Assembly: GCA_037201625.1 (NCBI GenBank)
Contig: JBBCGR010000003.1
Location: 3,472,001-3,536,000 of the forward strand
Direction: 5' to 3'
DNA: 64,000 nt
Source: JAMXLO01 sp037201625
GTDB taxonomy: Bacteria > Pseudomonadota > Alphaproteobacteria > Acetobacterales > Acetobacteraceae
The notes beneath the pieces were generated by a model. It searched no databases. It saw nothing but the letters and a program-made list of their open reading frames with translations, and had not been told where the DNA came from. Below, in pieces: positions 1 to 10,444 of this stretch. Positions within the stretch are counted from its first letter, which is position 1, and every line of letters begins with the position of its first letter. The position numbers were made by a program, and so were the translations under genes.

Positions 1-394
1 TCGACCACCAGCTTGGTGACCGGGCCCTCGCCCTTGCCGCGCCGCGCAAGCGCCTCGACCCGCGCCAGCAGTTCGGCGAAGGCGAACGGCTTGGTCAGGT
101 AGTCGTCGCCGCCGGCCTTCAGCCCGCGCACGCGCTCATCGACATCGGCCAGCGCCGAGAGGATCAGCACCGGCACGGCGCTCTTCTGGCCGCGCAGCGT
201 CTCCAGGATCTTCAGGCCGTCGATGCCGCCGGGCAGCATGCGGTCGAGGATCACCGCGTCGAACGACTCGCTCGCCGCCATGAACAGGCCGTCGCGGCCG
301 TTATCGGCCAGCTCCACGACGTGGCCGGCCTCCTTCAGGCCGCGCACCACGAAGCGCCAACGTCCTTGTCGTCTTCCACCACCAGGATTCGCAT
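1..394 (-). CDS. Two-component response regulator, receiver domain (partial, frameshifted)
   Basis: This is the N-terminal receiver domain of a response regulator that runs off the left edge. The ATG at 394 gives MRILVVEDDKDV, the classic acidic pocket. The frame then shifts by one base near 356-361, and the rest reads through the phospho-acceptor region (VILDRMLPGG) and the conserved lysine (LTKPFAF). The output domain lies outside the window; an OmpR-type winged helix is an inference. The start lies 12 bases after the stop of the HtrA-type protease upstream, so the two are probably cotranscribed, as is common for envelope-stress pairs. The shift looks like a sequencing or assembly error because both sides are well conserved. 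Confidence 0.85.
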
Positions 395-406
395 CGTGTT
401 GCTCCC

Positions 407-1479
407 TCAGCCCGCCCCTTCGGTCGGGCGCCGCCCCACCGTGACCGAGACATCCAAGTCCTTGCCCTGCCGGCGGATCGACAGGCTGACGTTGCGGCCC
501 GGCACCACGGCCGCCACCGTGCGGATCAGCCCGCGCGAACTCTCGATGCGCTCGCCGTTCACCGCCATGATCGTGTCGCCGGCGCGGATGCCGGCCTTGG
601 CCGCCGGGCTGGTGCGCTCGACGCCGGCCACCGTGACGCCGCCGCCGGTCTTGGCATCCTCCACCGACACGCCGAGCCAGCCGCGCTCGATGTAGCGGCT
701 GCCGCGAAGCTGGTTGACGATCGGCATCACGAGTTCGCTGGGGGTGGCGAAGCCGATGCCGACCGAGCCGCCGGACGGCGAGACGATCGCCGTGCTGATC
801 GCGATCACCTGGCCGTCCATGTTGAAGATCGGCCCGCCCGAGTTGCCCGGATTGATCGGCGCGTCGAGCTGCAGGAAATTATCGAACGGCCCGGCGCCCA
901 GGTCGCGGCCGCGCGCCGAGATGATCCCGGCGGTGACCGAGCCGCCCAGGCCGAACGGATTGCCGGCGGCGATCACCCAGTCGCCCACCTCGACCAGCCG
1001 CGAATCGCCGAACGGCACCGAGGGCAGCGGACCGGCGGCCTGCACCTTGATGACGGCGATGTCGGTGAGTTCGTCGCTGCCGATCACCGTGGCCGGCAGC
1101 CGCGTGCCGTCGGTGAGCGAGACGATGATCTTGTCGGCGTGCCCGACCACGTGGTTGTTGGTGACGATCAGCCGGACGGGTCGACGATGAAGCCCGAGCC
1201 GGCGCCCGTGGTCTGCTCCCGCCGGTTGCCGAACCGGCGGCGGAATTCGCGCCCGAGCGGCGTGTCGCGCAGTTCCGGCGGCAGGTCGGACAGCACCTCG
1301 CCGCCGGACACCGTCTCGGTGACGGCGATGTTCACCACGGCCGGCAGCACGCGCTTGACCAGCGGCGAGAAGCTTTCCGGCGCGGAGCGCGCGATGGCCG
1401 GTCCTGGAGCGGCCGCGCAGGCGGTCAGACCCAGCATGATGACGAGCAGCAGTCCTTTGGGATGCCAACGCGAGGTCAT
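407..1479 (-). CDS. HtrA/DegP-like S1C serine protease, lipoprotein signal, one PDZ domain (frameshifted)
   Basis: Periplasmic serine protease of the HtrA/Deg family, degrading misfolded envelope proteins. From the ATG at 1479 the protein starts with a lipoprotein-type signal (hydrophobic run ending LTAC, Cys as acylation site). The catalytic triad is visible: His in TNNHVVGH, Asp in LTDIAVIK, Ser in GNSGGPIF. A single PDZ domain follows (RGWLGVSV ... GIRAGDTI), fewer than the two of DegP and more like DegS or short HtrA proteins. One frameshift near 1170-1185 separates the signal and linker part from the protease domain. The ATG at 1527 is an alternative start, but the lipobox spacing favours 1479. 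It is followed directly by a response regulator gene. Confidence 0.85.
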
Positions 1480-1575
1480 TGAGGTGGAGTCTCTCCCGCT
1501 CGGGGTGTGGTTTGCAGCAGATGGCATGCTGTCGCGGCTGCAACAAGAACGTGCTTCTCGTTGCCGGGCAATCGC

Positions 1576-4033
1576 TCAACGCCCGCGGGCGGGTTCGTGC
1601 GGCGGTTCGCGCGACGGGTCCTCGGGCCAGGCGTGCCTGGGGTAGCGCCCCCCGCATGTCGCGCCGCACATCGGCCCAGCCGCCTGCCAGAACCCGGCCA
1701 GATCGGCGGTGATCGCGACCGGCCGCCCGGCCGGCGACAGCAGGGCCAGTTGCAGCGTGACGCGGCCATCGGCCAGGCGCGGCGTGGCCGCCAGGCCGTA
1801 GAAGGCCTGCGCGCGCGCCGCTGCCACCGGAACCGGCTGCGTGTAGTCGATCGCCACCCGCCCGCCGGGCAGCGCAAGCTGTGCGGGCAGCGCCGCGTCC
1901 AGCCGGCGCCCCAGGTCCCAGGCAACCGGGCGCGCAGGATGCCCGCGAGGTCGAGCCGCCCGAGGTCGCCGAGCCGCGACACGCCCGACAGATGCGGCAC
2001 CAGCCAGTCCGCCACACCGGCCGCCAGCGCGGCGTCGGAGAGGTCGGGCCAGCCGGCCTCAGGCTCCAGCGCGCGCATCAGCGCCACGCGGGACTGCAAC
2101 TGGCGCGCGGTGTCGGTCCAGGGCAGCGGCCGCAGGCCATCGGCGATGACCGCCCGCGCCAGCGCGGCGGCCACCTCCGCGGGATCGGCGGCCTCGGTGC
2201 GGTCGCTCAGGACCAGCGAGCCGAAGCGCCGGCGTCGGCGGGCCAGCACCGCGCCCGACACCGGATCGAGGCTGGTCTCCACCTGTTCGGTGATCCGCTC
2301 GGCCGGCAGCGTGTCGGGGTCGAGCGGCGCGGCCAGGCGGATGCGCGCCGAGGCCTTGAGCTCCAGCGCGGCGACGACCAGCAGGGAGGCGGCGGCGAGC
2401 GGGTCGGCGCGCGGCAGGCGGGCGCCGCCGCCGCCGGCCAGGCGAAAGCTGCCGGGCTCGCCGCGCCGCTGGGCGATGCGGTCCGGGAAGGCCGCCGCCA
2501 GCAGCGGGCCGGGATCGCCGTCCGCCGGGGCGTCGCTGCGCAGGCGGAGGCGCTGGCGGTACTGGCCGGCGACGCGCCGGATGCGCGACAGCGCGCCGCG
2601 GTCCGCTGCCGGATCGCCATCCGCGATCGCCGCCAGCCGCAGGGCGATATCGGCCGATGCGTCGGGGGCTGCGCAGCGGGTCGCGCTCCTCCAGCAATGC
2701 CGCGAGATCGGCCGCCAGCGCCGCCTCGCCCGGCGTGCCGGCGGCCAGCATCATCGCCGCCAGCCTGGGATGCGCACCGAGCGTCGCCATCCGCCGGCCA
2801 GCCGCGGTGATGCGGCCGGCGGGGTCGAGCGCGCCAAGCTGGCCCAGCAGGGCCGATGCCGCGGCCAGCGCGCCGGCCGGCGGTGGGTCCTGGAACGGCA
2901 GTTCCGGCGGCGGCGTGCCCCAGCCGGCGCAGTCCAGCACCAGGCCGGACAGCTCCGCCTCCAGGATCTCCGGCCGGTCGAACGCCGGCAGCCCGCGATG
3001 CAGCGCCGTCGTCCACAGGCGGATCGCGACAACCCGGCGCCTCGCGCCCGGCGCGTCCCGCCCGCTGCTCCGCCGCCGCGCGCGAGATCCGCAGTGTCGT
3101 GAGCCGGGTCAGGCCGGTGGCCGGATCGAGCCGCGGCGCGCGCCGCCAGCCGCCATCCACCACGATGCGCACCCCGGGCACCGTGAGCGAGGTCTCGGCG
3201 ATCGAGGTCGCCAGCACCACCCGCCGCCCCTCGGCCGGCCGCAGCGCCCGGTCCTGCTCCGCCACCGGCAGTTCGCCGTGCAGCGGCAGCACCAGCGGGC
3301 CGCAGCCCTCGAGCGCCGACTGGGTGCGGCGGATCTCCGCCATGCCGGGCAGGAACGCGAGGATGTCGCCGGCATGCTCCGCCAGCGCGGCACGGATCGC
3401 CCGCGCCATCGCATCGGGCAGGTCGCGCGGGCCGGCGATGTCGCGCGCGGCGTGGCCCACGGCGACCGGGAACATGCGCCCGGCGCTCTCGATGACATCG
3501 GCGTCCAGCAGCCCGGCCAGCCGCGCGCCATCCGCGGTGGCCGACATCGCGAGCAGCCGCAGTTCCGGACGCAGCATGCGCTGCAGATCCCGGCACAGCG
3601 CCAGCGCCAGATCCGATTCCAGCGACCGCTCGTGCACCTCGTCCAGGATCACCGCGGCGACGCCGTCCAGCGTGGGGTCCGATTGCAGCCGGCGCACCAG
3701 CAGGCCCTCGGTCACCACCTCCACCCGCGTCGCCGGCGAGACGGCGGCGTCCAGCCGCGTGCGATAGCCGATCAGGCCGCCCACCGCCTCGCCCAGCAGC
3801 GAGGCCATCCGCGTCGCCGCGGCGCGGGTGGCCAGCCGGCGCGGCTCCAGCATCAACAGTGTCTGGTCTTCGCGCCACGGCGCATCGAGCAGCGCGAGCG
3901 GCACGAGCGTCGTCTTGCCGGCGCCGGGCGGTGCCACCAGCACGGCATTGCGCCCGCCGGCCAGCGTGGCGGCCAGCGGTGCGAGGGCCTCGGTGACCGG
4001 TAGCTCGGGCAACATGCTGGTGAACGCGGGCAT
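1576..4033 (-). CDS. hrpB: ATP-dependent RNA helicase HrpB (several frameshifts)
   Basis: DEAH-type superfamily 2 helicase of the HrpB family. Visible motifs: Walker A (PPGAGKTT, about residues 35-42), Walker B DEVH within LDEVHERS, motif III SATA, and motif VI QRAGRAGR. The HrpB C-terminal domain is recognisable (LDCAGWG, later DYTQPVPVAAARAQAFYG, ending GRYPRHAWPEDP, a family hallmark). The reading frame changes at about 3040, 2670 and 1915 and again around 1690-1650, so no single frame covers the gene; at 3040 restoring one G to a G run repairs the frame. Total length of about 820 codons fits the family. Start is uncertain between 4033 and 4015. It is divergent from the DsbD-like gene, with only about 40 bases between starts. 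Confidence 0.88.
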
Positions 4034-4075
4034 TGTGCGCCATATGCGCATGAAACCAGCCACTCGGGGACCCCT

Positions 4076-6142
4076 ATGCCGCCCGCGCTGAGGGCCATCC
4101 TGTTCATGCTCCTGGCCTGCGCCGGCCTGCTGGCCGGCATCGGCCCGTCAGGCATCGCCGGGTCGGCCCTGGCGCTGGAGAGCGCACCCGTCAGCACGCG
4201 GCACGCCACGGCCTCGATGGTCTCCGAGGTGGATGCGGTGGTGCCGGGCCGGCCGTTCCGCGTGGCGCTGCGGTTGGTGCTGGCGCCCGGCTGGCACACC
4301 TACTGGCGCAACCCCGGCGATGCGGGCGTGCCGCCGGAGCTGGAACTCGACCTGCCGACCGGCGCTGCGGCCGGGCCGATCGCCTGGCCCGCGCCGCAGC
4401 GCGTCGCCGAAGGGCCGCTGATGACCTACGCCTATACCGGCGAGGTGCTGCTGCCGGTGACGGTCACGCCGCCGCCCGAGGGTGGGGTCGCGATGACCGC
4501 CCGCGCCAACTGGCTGGTCTGTCGCGAGATCTGCGTGCCCGAGGAAGCCACGTTCCGGCTCGACCTACCGCGGGCACGGCCGCAGGTTCGCAGCAGGCCG
4601 GATTGTCGAAGCAGGCGGGGCTGTTCGCCGCCGCCGACCGGCAGATGCCGCGGCCGTCGCCCTGGCAGGCGGCGATCGGCCCCGACGGGGACGCTGTCGG
4701 TGCGAGGACCGGAACTGAGCCGCGCCACGGTCGAGGACGCCTGGTTCATCCCGGACGCGCCCGGCGCGATCCGCGACAGCGCGCCGCAGAGCCTGGCGGT
4801 GCGCGATGGCGGCTTCACGCTCGCGCTGTCGCCGGGGAAGGCGTTCCGCGCCGCGGACGGCGTGTCGGGCGTGCTCACGGTGCGCGACCGCAGCGGATTG
4901 CAGACGGTGGTCGCGCTGCGCGCCCAGCCGGCGACGTGGTGCCGCCGGCGCCCGCCATGGGGCTGCGCCGGATGCTGGGGCTGGCGTTTCTCGGCGGCCT
5001 GATCCTCAACCTGATGCCCTGCGTGTTCCCGGTAACTGGCGCTGAAGGTGGTCGGACTCGCCGGCGCCGGGCGCGGCAAGGCGCTGTGGCAGGCGGCTGC
5101 CTATACCGCCGGCGTGCTGGTGGCGTTCGCGGCGCTCGGCGGCGCTTTGCTGGCGGCGCGCACCGCCGGCACCGCCGCGGGCTGGGGCTTCCAGTTCCAG
5201 TCGCCGGTGTTCGTCGCGGCGATGGCCTGGCTGCTGTTCGCGGTCGGCCTGAACCTGTCCGGCGTCTACCAGGTCGGCACCGGGCTGATGCGTACGGGGC
5301 ACGGGCTGGCGGTACGGCCGGGCCATTTCGGCAGCTTCTTCACCGGGCTGCTGGCGGTGGTGGTGGCAACGCCGTGCACCGCGCCGTTCATGGGGGTGGC
5401 GATCGCCGCCGGGCTCGCCGCACCACCGGCCGTCACACTGCTGGTGTTCCTCGCGATGGGCCTCGGCCTAGCGGCGCCCTACGCGGTGCTGGCGACCATG
5501 CCCCGCGCTGTGGCGCGCCGCGCCGAAGCCGGGCCGCTGGATGGAGGTGCTGCGCCAGGCGCTGGCCTTCCCGATGTACGGCGCGAGCGCCTGGCTGATC
5601 TGGGTGGTGAGCCAGGAGGCGGGACCCTCCGGCGTGCTGGCCACCGCCGCCGGCCTCGTGCTGCTGGGGTTCGCCGGCTGGGTGCTGGGCGTCACCCAGG
5701 GCACGCTCGATCGCGGCCGCCGGATCGGCCAGACCGCGGCTGCTGTGGCGCTGCTGGCCGCGCTGGCGGTGCTGAGCGGGACCAGCGACCGGCCTGGCGG
5801 AGGCCGGCGTCGAGACGTTCAGCGCGGCGCGGCTGGCGGCGGCGCGGGGCCGAAGGGCGGCCGGTGTTCGTCAACATGACGGCGGCCTGGTGCGGTGACC
5901 TGCCTGGTGAACGAGCGCGTGGCGATCGGCACCGGCGCGGTGCGGCGCGCCTTCGCGGAACGCCAGGTGACGTATCTCAAGGGCGACTGGACTCGGCAGG
6001 ACCCGCAGATCACCGACTACCTGCGGGCCAACGGCCGCGACGGTGTGCCGCTGTATGTCTATTATCCGCCGGGCGGCGCGCCACTGGTGCTGCCGCAGAT
6101 CCTTACCGAGGGACGCTGCTGCGCGAACTGTCGCGGGGGTAG
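4076..6142 (+). CDS. DsbD-like thiol:disulfide interchange protein (many frameshifts)
   Basis: Membrane electron carrier that passes thiol reducing power from cytoplasm to periplasm. In order: signal peptide (residues 1-34), N-terminal DsbD/DsbC-corrector domain (YWRNPGDAG; VCREICVPEE with a Cys pair), a multi-TM domain with the DsbD signatures LNLMPCVFPV and ATPCTAPFMG, and a C-terminal thioredoxin-like domain whose WCVTC motif appears at about 5889-5905 once one extra G is removed. The frame changes at roughly 4575, 4690, 4935, 5035, 5500, 5820, 5895 and 6108. Total length of about 690 codons is normal for the family. All key cysteines survive across the shifts, so the gene is probably intact in the organism. 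Confidence 0.87.
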
Positions 6143-6332
6143 CAGCCGTCGTTGTCTGGCGGTTGGGCATCATCATCCGATGCTGATTGTGCCTGCGCCG
6201 GTGCGGCCGGCCTCAAGCCCGCGCCGCCTGCGGCGGTCGCTGCGCGAGGCTTGACTCCGGCCACACCGACGAAGCGTGGCTCGGGATCGGCTGTGTCGGA
6301 GGTTCTGGTTGCGGCCGAAGCACCAGGGCAGT
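6143..6332. other. Intergenic region between convergent genes
   Basis: About 190 bases separate the stop of the DsbD-like gene from the stop of the convergent TlpA-like gene. No ORF, tRNA or clear Rho-independent terminator was found; there are only short GC-rich dyads (for example around 6213-6235). Confidence 0.4.
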
Positions 6333-6890
6333 TTAGCTTTGGCCCACCAGCTTGCGGATGAGCGCGGCGGCGGCCGGCGTCGACCAGTCGGCAGAGCCCT
6401 CCAGGCGGGCCCGCGTGTTGCCCTGCCGGTCGATGATCACGCTGGTGGGGATGCCGCGGGCCTGCCAGGCGCGCGCCGCGGCACCCTTGGGGTCCAGCAG
6501 CACCGGCAGTCCGGTGATCCCGTGCTCCTGGTAGAACGCCTGCACCACCGAGGCGCCGCCGCGGTCCGACGACAGCGGCAGCACGGCGATGTCGTCGGGC
6601 GCCAGCGTCTTCGACAGCGCGGCGAGCGACGGCATCTCGGCGACGCAGGGCACGCACCAGGTCGCCCACAGGTTGATCACCATGCCATGGCCGATGAACT
6701 CCTTCAGCCGATGCTCGGTGCCGTCCGCCGCCGCGAAGGCGATCTCGGGCGGCGGCGCCGGCGGATCGACCGGCACCAGCTTCCGCGCCACATCGTCGGA
6801 CGTGGCGGCGAGCGGTTTGCGCATGCCCAGGCCGGCGGCTAGGGTCCCGCCCGCCGCGGCCGAGAGACGCCGGCGCGTGATCAACAGCAT
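6333..6890 (-). CDS. TlpA/ResA-like periplasmic thioredoxin-fold protein
   Basis: Predicted periplasmic thiol-disulfide oxidoreductase of 185 aa. It has an N-terminal twin-Arg-like or Sec signal (TRRRLSAAAGG), then a thioredoxin fold with NLWATWCVPCVAEMP (CVPC redox site near residue 81) and a cis-Pro region (RGIPTSVIID). The start at 6890 is fixed by a consensus Shine-Dalgarno sequence (AGGAGG, complement of 6897-6902). It is one of the few intact genes in the first 10 kb. Likely roles are cytochrome c maturation or periplasmic protein reduction. argH is divergent, and the two start codons are only 15 bases apart, so each promoter must lie inside the opposite gene or upstream. Confidence 0.88.
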   Translation of the reverse strand: MLLITRRRLSAAAGGTLAAGLGMRKPLAATSDDVARKLVPVDPPAPPPEIAFAAADGTEHRLKEFIGHGMVINLWATWCVPCVAEMPSLAALSKTLAPDDIAVLPLSSDRGGASVVQAFYQEHGITGLPVLLDPKGAAARAWQARGIPTSVIIDRQGNTRARLEGSADWSTPAAAALIRKLVGQS

Positions 6891-6905
6891 GGTGGACCTC
6901 CTGCA

Positions 6906-8318
6906 GTGAGCGAGACGCCGGAGCAGCGCAACGAGGCAGCCAACCCGCAATGGGGCGGGCGTTTCGCCGCCGGCCCGTCGGTGGTGATGCAGGAGATCAA
7001 TGCCTCGATCGGCTTCGACCGGAAGCTGTGGCGCCAGGACATCAGGGGATCGCTCGCGCACGCCGCGATGCTGGCAAAGGTCGGGATCATCTCCCCCCAA
7101 GATGGGCAGGAGATCGGCGATGGTCTAGCGGCGATCGCACAGCAGATCGAGACGGGCCGCTTCCCGTCGACGCGGCGCTCGAGGATATCCATATGAATAT
7201 CGAGGCGCGGCTCACCGAGCGCATCGGCGAGGCCGGCCGCCGCTGCACACCGGGCGCAGCCGCAACGACCAGGTCGCCACCGATTTCCGCCTGTGGGTGC
7301 GCGATGCGATCGACGGCCTGTCCGAGCAGGTCACCCGACGTGATGCGCGCGCTGGCCGACCGCGCCGCGGCCCACGCCGCCGATCCGATGCCGGGTTTCA
7401 CCCATCTGCAGACCGCGCAGCCGGTCACCTTCGGCCACCACATGCTGGCCTATGTCGAGATGCTGGAGCGCGACCGCGGCCGGCTCGCGGACTGCCGGCG
7501 GCGGCTGAACGAATGTCCGCTGGGCAGCGCGGCGCTGGCCGGCACGTCCTTCCCGCTCGACCGCGCGATGACCGCGCAGGCGCTGGGCTTCGACCGGCCG
7601 ACGGCCAATTCGCTCGACGCCGTGTCCGACCGCGACTTCGCGCTGGAGTTCCTGGCGGCGGCAGCGATCTCGGCGATGCATCTGTCGCGCCTGTCGGAGG
7701 AGATCGTCATCTGGTGCTCGGCGCCGTGGCGCTTCATCCGGCTGAGCGACGCGTTCACCACCGGCAGTTCCATCATGCCGCAGAAGCGCAATCCGGACGC
7801 GGCCGAACTGGCGCGGGCGAAGACCGGACGGATCACCGGCGCGCTGGTCGGGCTGCTGACGGTGATGAAGGGCCTGCCGCTGGCCTATGCCAAGGACATG
7901 CAGGAGGACAAGGAGCCGGTGTTCGACGCGGCCGAGGCCTGGGCGCTGTCGCTGGCGGCGATCGGCGGGATGGTGCGGGACATGACGCCGGACACGGCGC
8001 GCATGCGGGAGCTGGCGGGATCCGGCTACGCCACCGCGACGGACCTGGCGGACTGGCTGGTGCGGGGTGCTGCGGCTGGCGTTCCGCGACGCGCACCACG
8101 TCACCGGGCGGCTGGTGGCGCTGGCGGAGGGCGAAGGGGCGTCGACCTCGCCGGGCTGACGCTGGCCGAGATGCGCTCGGTGGAGGACCGCATCACCGCG
8201 GAGGTGTTCTCGGTGCTGACGGTGGAGGCGTCGGTCGCCTCGCGCACCAGCTTCGGCGGGCACCGCGCCGGCGAACGTCGCCCGCGAGGCGGCGCGCTGG
8301 CAGGCGGCGCTGGCATGA
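6906..8318 (+). CDS. argH: Argininosuccinate lyase ArgH (frameshifted)
   Basis: Last step of arginine synthesis: argininosuccinate to arginine plus fumarate. The GTG at 6906 opens MSETPEQRN...WGGRF, typical of ArgH. Conserved blocks are HTGRSRNDQVATD (after a shift), PGFTHLQTAQPV, and the fumarase/aspartase-superfamily signature GSSIMPQKRNP (around 7770-7800). The frame changes near 7168, 7240, 7335, 8066, 8125-8140 and 8265; around 8130 removing two surplus Gs restores LAEAKGVDLAGL. Length of about 470 codons is normal. The stop overlaps the lptM start (ATGA), so argH, lptM and probably lysA form an operon-like series. Confidence 0.9.
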
Positions 8319-8456
8319 GGCCCGCGGCACTCCTGCTGGCGGGCCTGCTGCTGCTGTTGCTGGCATCGCTGGCGGCATGCGGGCAAGAAGGGGCCGCCCA
8401 CGCCGGTCGGGCCGCCCGACGAGGTCATCTGGCCGCGGATCTACCCGACCCGCTGA
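8315..8456 (+). CDS. lptM: LptM-like small lipoprotein (frameshifted)
   Basis: Small outer-membrane lipoprotein related to LptM (YifL), which helps the LPS translocon LptD mature in Enterobacteria. The ATG at 8315 overlaps the argH stop. A hydrophobic signal ends in a lipobox LAAC. Removing one G of the GGG at about 8382 gives Cys-GKKGPPTPVGPP followed by DEVIWPRIYPTR and a TGA at 8454-8456, the standard short KKGP tail of this family. As sequenced, the frame runs on to 8476 with a meaningless tail. The position between argH and lysA is the usual one in alphaproteobacteria. The gene is only about 46 codons. Confidence 0.8.
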
Positions 8457-8533
8457 GCTGGTCCGGGCTCACCTGATCCGGCCGGTTGCCGGTCGCTGCA
8501 CGACACCCCTTCAGCACCCATTCGCGGACGCCC

Positions 8534-9882
8534 TCATTGGCATCCCTTGGCCAGCAGCGCCTGGCCGAGATGCCTGTCCAGGCTGTCGATATGGCGCAGC
8601 AGCCATTCGCGCAGGTAGCGCAGGATCAGGCTGATACTCGCCACCTCCCCGTCGACGTTCAGGTTGCAGATGTCTTGCAGCAGGCGGCGATGCTCTTCGC
8701 GGTGCCGCTCCTGGCCCACCAGCCGATGCGCGCCCATCAGCCGTTCCTCGGTGGCGAAGTGGAAGGTGGTGAAGCGGATCAGCGCGTCGAGGCCGTCAAC
8801 GATGGACTGCCGCTCGCCACCGTCCTTGAGCGCCGCCGAGAGCTGGTCGATCAGGGCCGGCGAGGTGGCGGTGCTGGCCGTCGATCTCGGCGATGCCGAC
8901 CGCGTGCGCGGCATTCCAGAGCACCGGGGGTCAGGGACACGAGATCGACGATGGCGCGGCCGTCGGCCCATTGGAACTGGTTCTTGCCGCACCGCTTGGC
9001 GCGGTACATCGCCGTATCGGCCGCCGCCAGCAGGGCGTCGCCCGAGCCGGCGTGGGGCGGGCCAGGCGGCGATGCCGATGGAGGCGCCGACCGTCATCTG
9101 GTGCGCACCGACATCGAGTGGCGCGGCCAGGACGTCGACCAGGCGCTGCGCCACCAGCGAGGCGGTCCGGAGATCGGGCATGCGAGGCAGCAGCACCGCG
9201 AATTCATCGCCGCCGACACGCGCCAGGGTGTCGCCCTCCCGCACGCAGGCCTGGAACCGCTGGCTCACGAGCTGCAGGGGTGACGTCGCCGGCGTCGTGT
9301 CCGAGACTGTCGTTGACCGCCTTGAAGCCGTCCAGGTCCACCATGAGCACGGCGAACGGGGTGCCATCGCGCCGCGACACGAGCAGCGTGTGGTGCAGCC
9401 GGTCGGCGAACAGCGCACGGTTGGCCAGCCCGGTGAGGGTGTCGCTGTAGGCGAGGTAGGAAAGCTGCTGGCGCGATCGCGACTGATCGGTGACGTCCGC
9501 GGCGAAGGCCACGATGGTCAGTGCGCCATCGAGTTGCACGTGGTCGAGGGTCAATGAGACGTCGAACGGCGGTCCGCGCCGCGCCGGCCGATGCCGAAGT
9601 AATGCGTCGGCGTGGATTCGGGCGGCGGCCAGCGCGGCGTCCAGCCGGTCGCCGCCGGCATCCGACACGATGTCGGCCCAGCATCAGCCCGACCAGCGCG
9701 CCCGGCTGGCGGAACGTCGCCACGAAGGCGGGGTTGGCGAACACGATGCGGCACCGCCGGATGGCGGCGAGCGCCACCACGGCGCTGTCGACCAGGGCTG
9801 CCCCGAGCGCCTGCGGGTTGAATGCCTTGCGGTCCGGTGCCTCGCCTTCCGGCGAAGCCGATGAGCCGATCGAATGGGGCAT
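8534..9882 (-). CDS. PAS-GGDEF diguanylate cyclase with C-terminal bacteriohemerythrin domain (frameshifted)
   Basis: Predicted c-di-GMP synthase coupled to an O2-binding hemerythrin. From the ATG at 9882: a PAS-like region (IVFANPAFVATF ... FAADVTDQ), a GGDEF domain (LAYSDTLTGLANRALF, then VGGDEFAVLLPRM with an intact GGDEF site), and a hemerythrin domain with all expected iron ligands: WNAAHAVGIAEIDGQH, HFATEE (HxxxE), HREEH (HxxxH) and HIDSLD (HxxxxD). Frame changes occur near 9680, 9600, 9285, 9065 and 8870. In related proteins the diiron site senses O2 or redox state and tunes cyclase activity; that regulation here is inferred. No EAL domain is present. Confidence 0.8.
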
Positions 9883-9966
9883 GCTGCTCGCGATCTGACC
9901 GGGGACGGGTAGCAAGCCGCGTGTTAACAGACCGTGTAGTAACCTGCAGCCGAGGGGAATAAATCC

Positions 9967-10227
9967 GTGCTGCCGCCCATCGATCCGTGGCTCGCTGCCG
10001 GCGTCGTGGTGTCCACGATGGCGACCGATGCCGCCTATGTGCTGTTCAACGGCGGCGGTGTCCGGCCGCCGGCGCTTCGGCGCGGCGACGTGGAGCAGCA
10101 TTTGGTACCTGCTCTCGGCGTTCGCGGTGATCAGCTACACGTCGTCCTGGGTCTATGTGCTGTTCGCCCGCAGCCCGGCTCGTGGGTCGGCGCGTTCCTG
10201 TCGATGACGTGGCTGCGCACGCGATAG
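9967..10227 (+). CDS. Small two-TM membrane protein (frameshifted)
   Basis: A GTG at 9967, preceded by GAGGGG, opens a protein of about 85 residues: a first hydrophobic helix (LAAGVVVSTMATDAAYVLF), a short basic loop, a second helix (IWYLLSAFAVISYTSSW) and a C-terminal GSWVGAFLSMTWLRTR. The frame shifts near 10055 and 10170. Small proteins of this form occur in Rhodospirillales, but no function is known to me. It is divergent from the GGDEF gene. Its stop codon lies inside a tandem duplication (10210-10261). Confidence 0.55.
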   Translation: MLPPIDPWLAAGVVVSTMATDAAYVLFNGGGVRPPALRRGDVEQHLVPALGVRGDQLHVVLGLCAVRPQPGSWVGAFLSMTWLRTR

Positions 10228-10261
10228 CGCGGGGCCCTGGCTGCGCACGCGATAGCGCGGG
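10210..10261. repeat. Tandem duplication, 24 bases, period 28
   Basis: The 24 bases at 10210-10233 are repeated exactly at 10238-10261 with 4 bases between. The first copy encodes the C-terminus (TWLRTR-stop) of the small membrane protein, so the second copy is a post-stop duplicate of coding sequence. Confidence 0.85.
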
Positions 10262-10267
10262 CTCGCG

Positions 10268-10317
10268 CCGGCCGCATGGCTATGCGACTTGTCCGGCCGC
10301 ATGGCTATGCGACTTGT
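10268..10317. repeat. Tandem duplication, 25 bases, period 25
   Basis: Two exact head-to-tail 25-base copies (10268-10292 and 10293-10317). Each contains the imperfect dyad GCATGGCTATGC. They directly follow the other tandem duplication and precede lysA by about 70-130 bases, where promoter or operator sites could lie; a regulatory role is speculative. Confidence 0.85.
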
Positions 10318-10444
10318 ATAGAGTCTGCGGCCGGCCTCGTGTACGCTGCCGGCATGGCAGCAGTTCCCTCGCCCGACGCCACGGAGGCCATGACCCCCGA
10401 GCCGGACGCCGCCGCGCTGATCGCCGGCCGGGCCGCACCTTGCG

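Noticed and set aside
1507..4003. Long plus-strand frames over hrpB
   Set aside because: Arg/Pro/Ser-rich antisense frames with no motifs; the minus strand shows helicase motifs in order.
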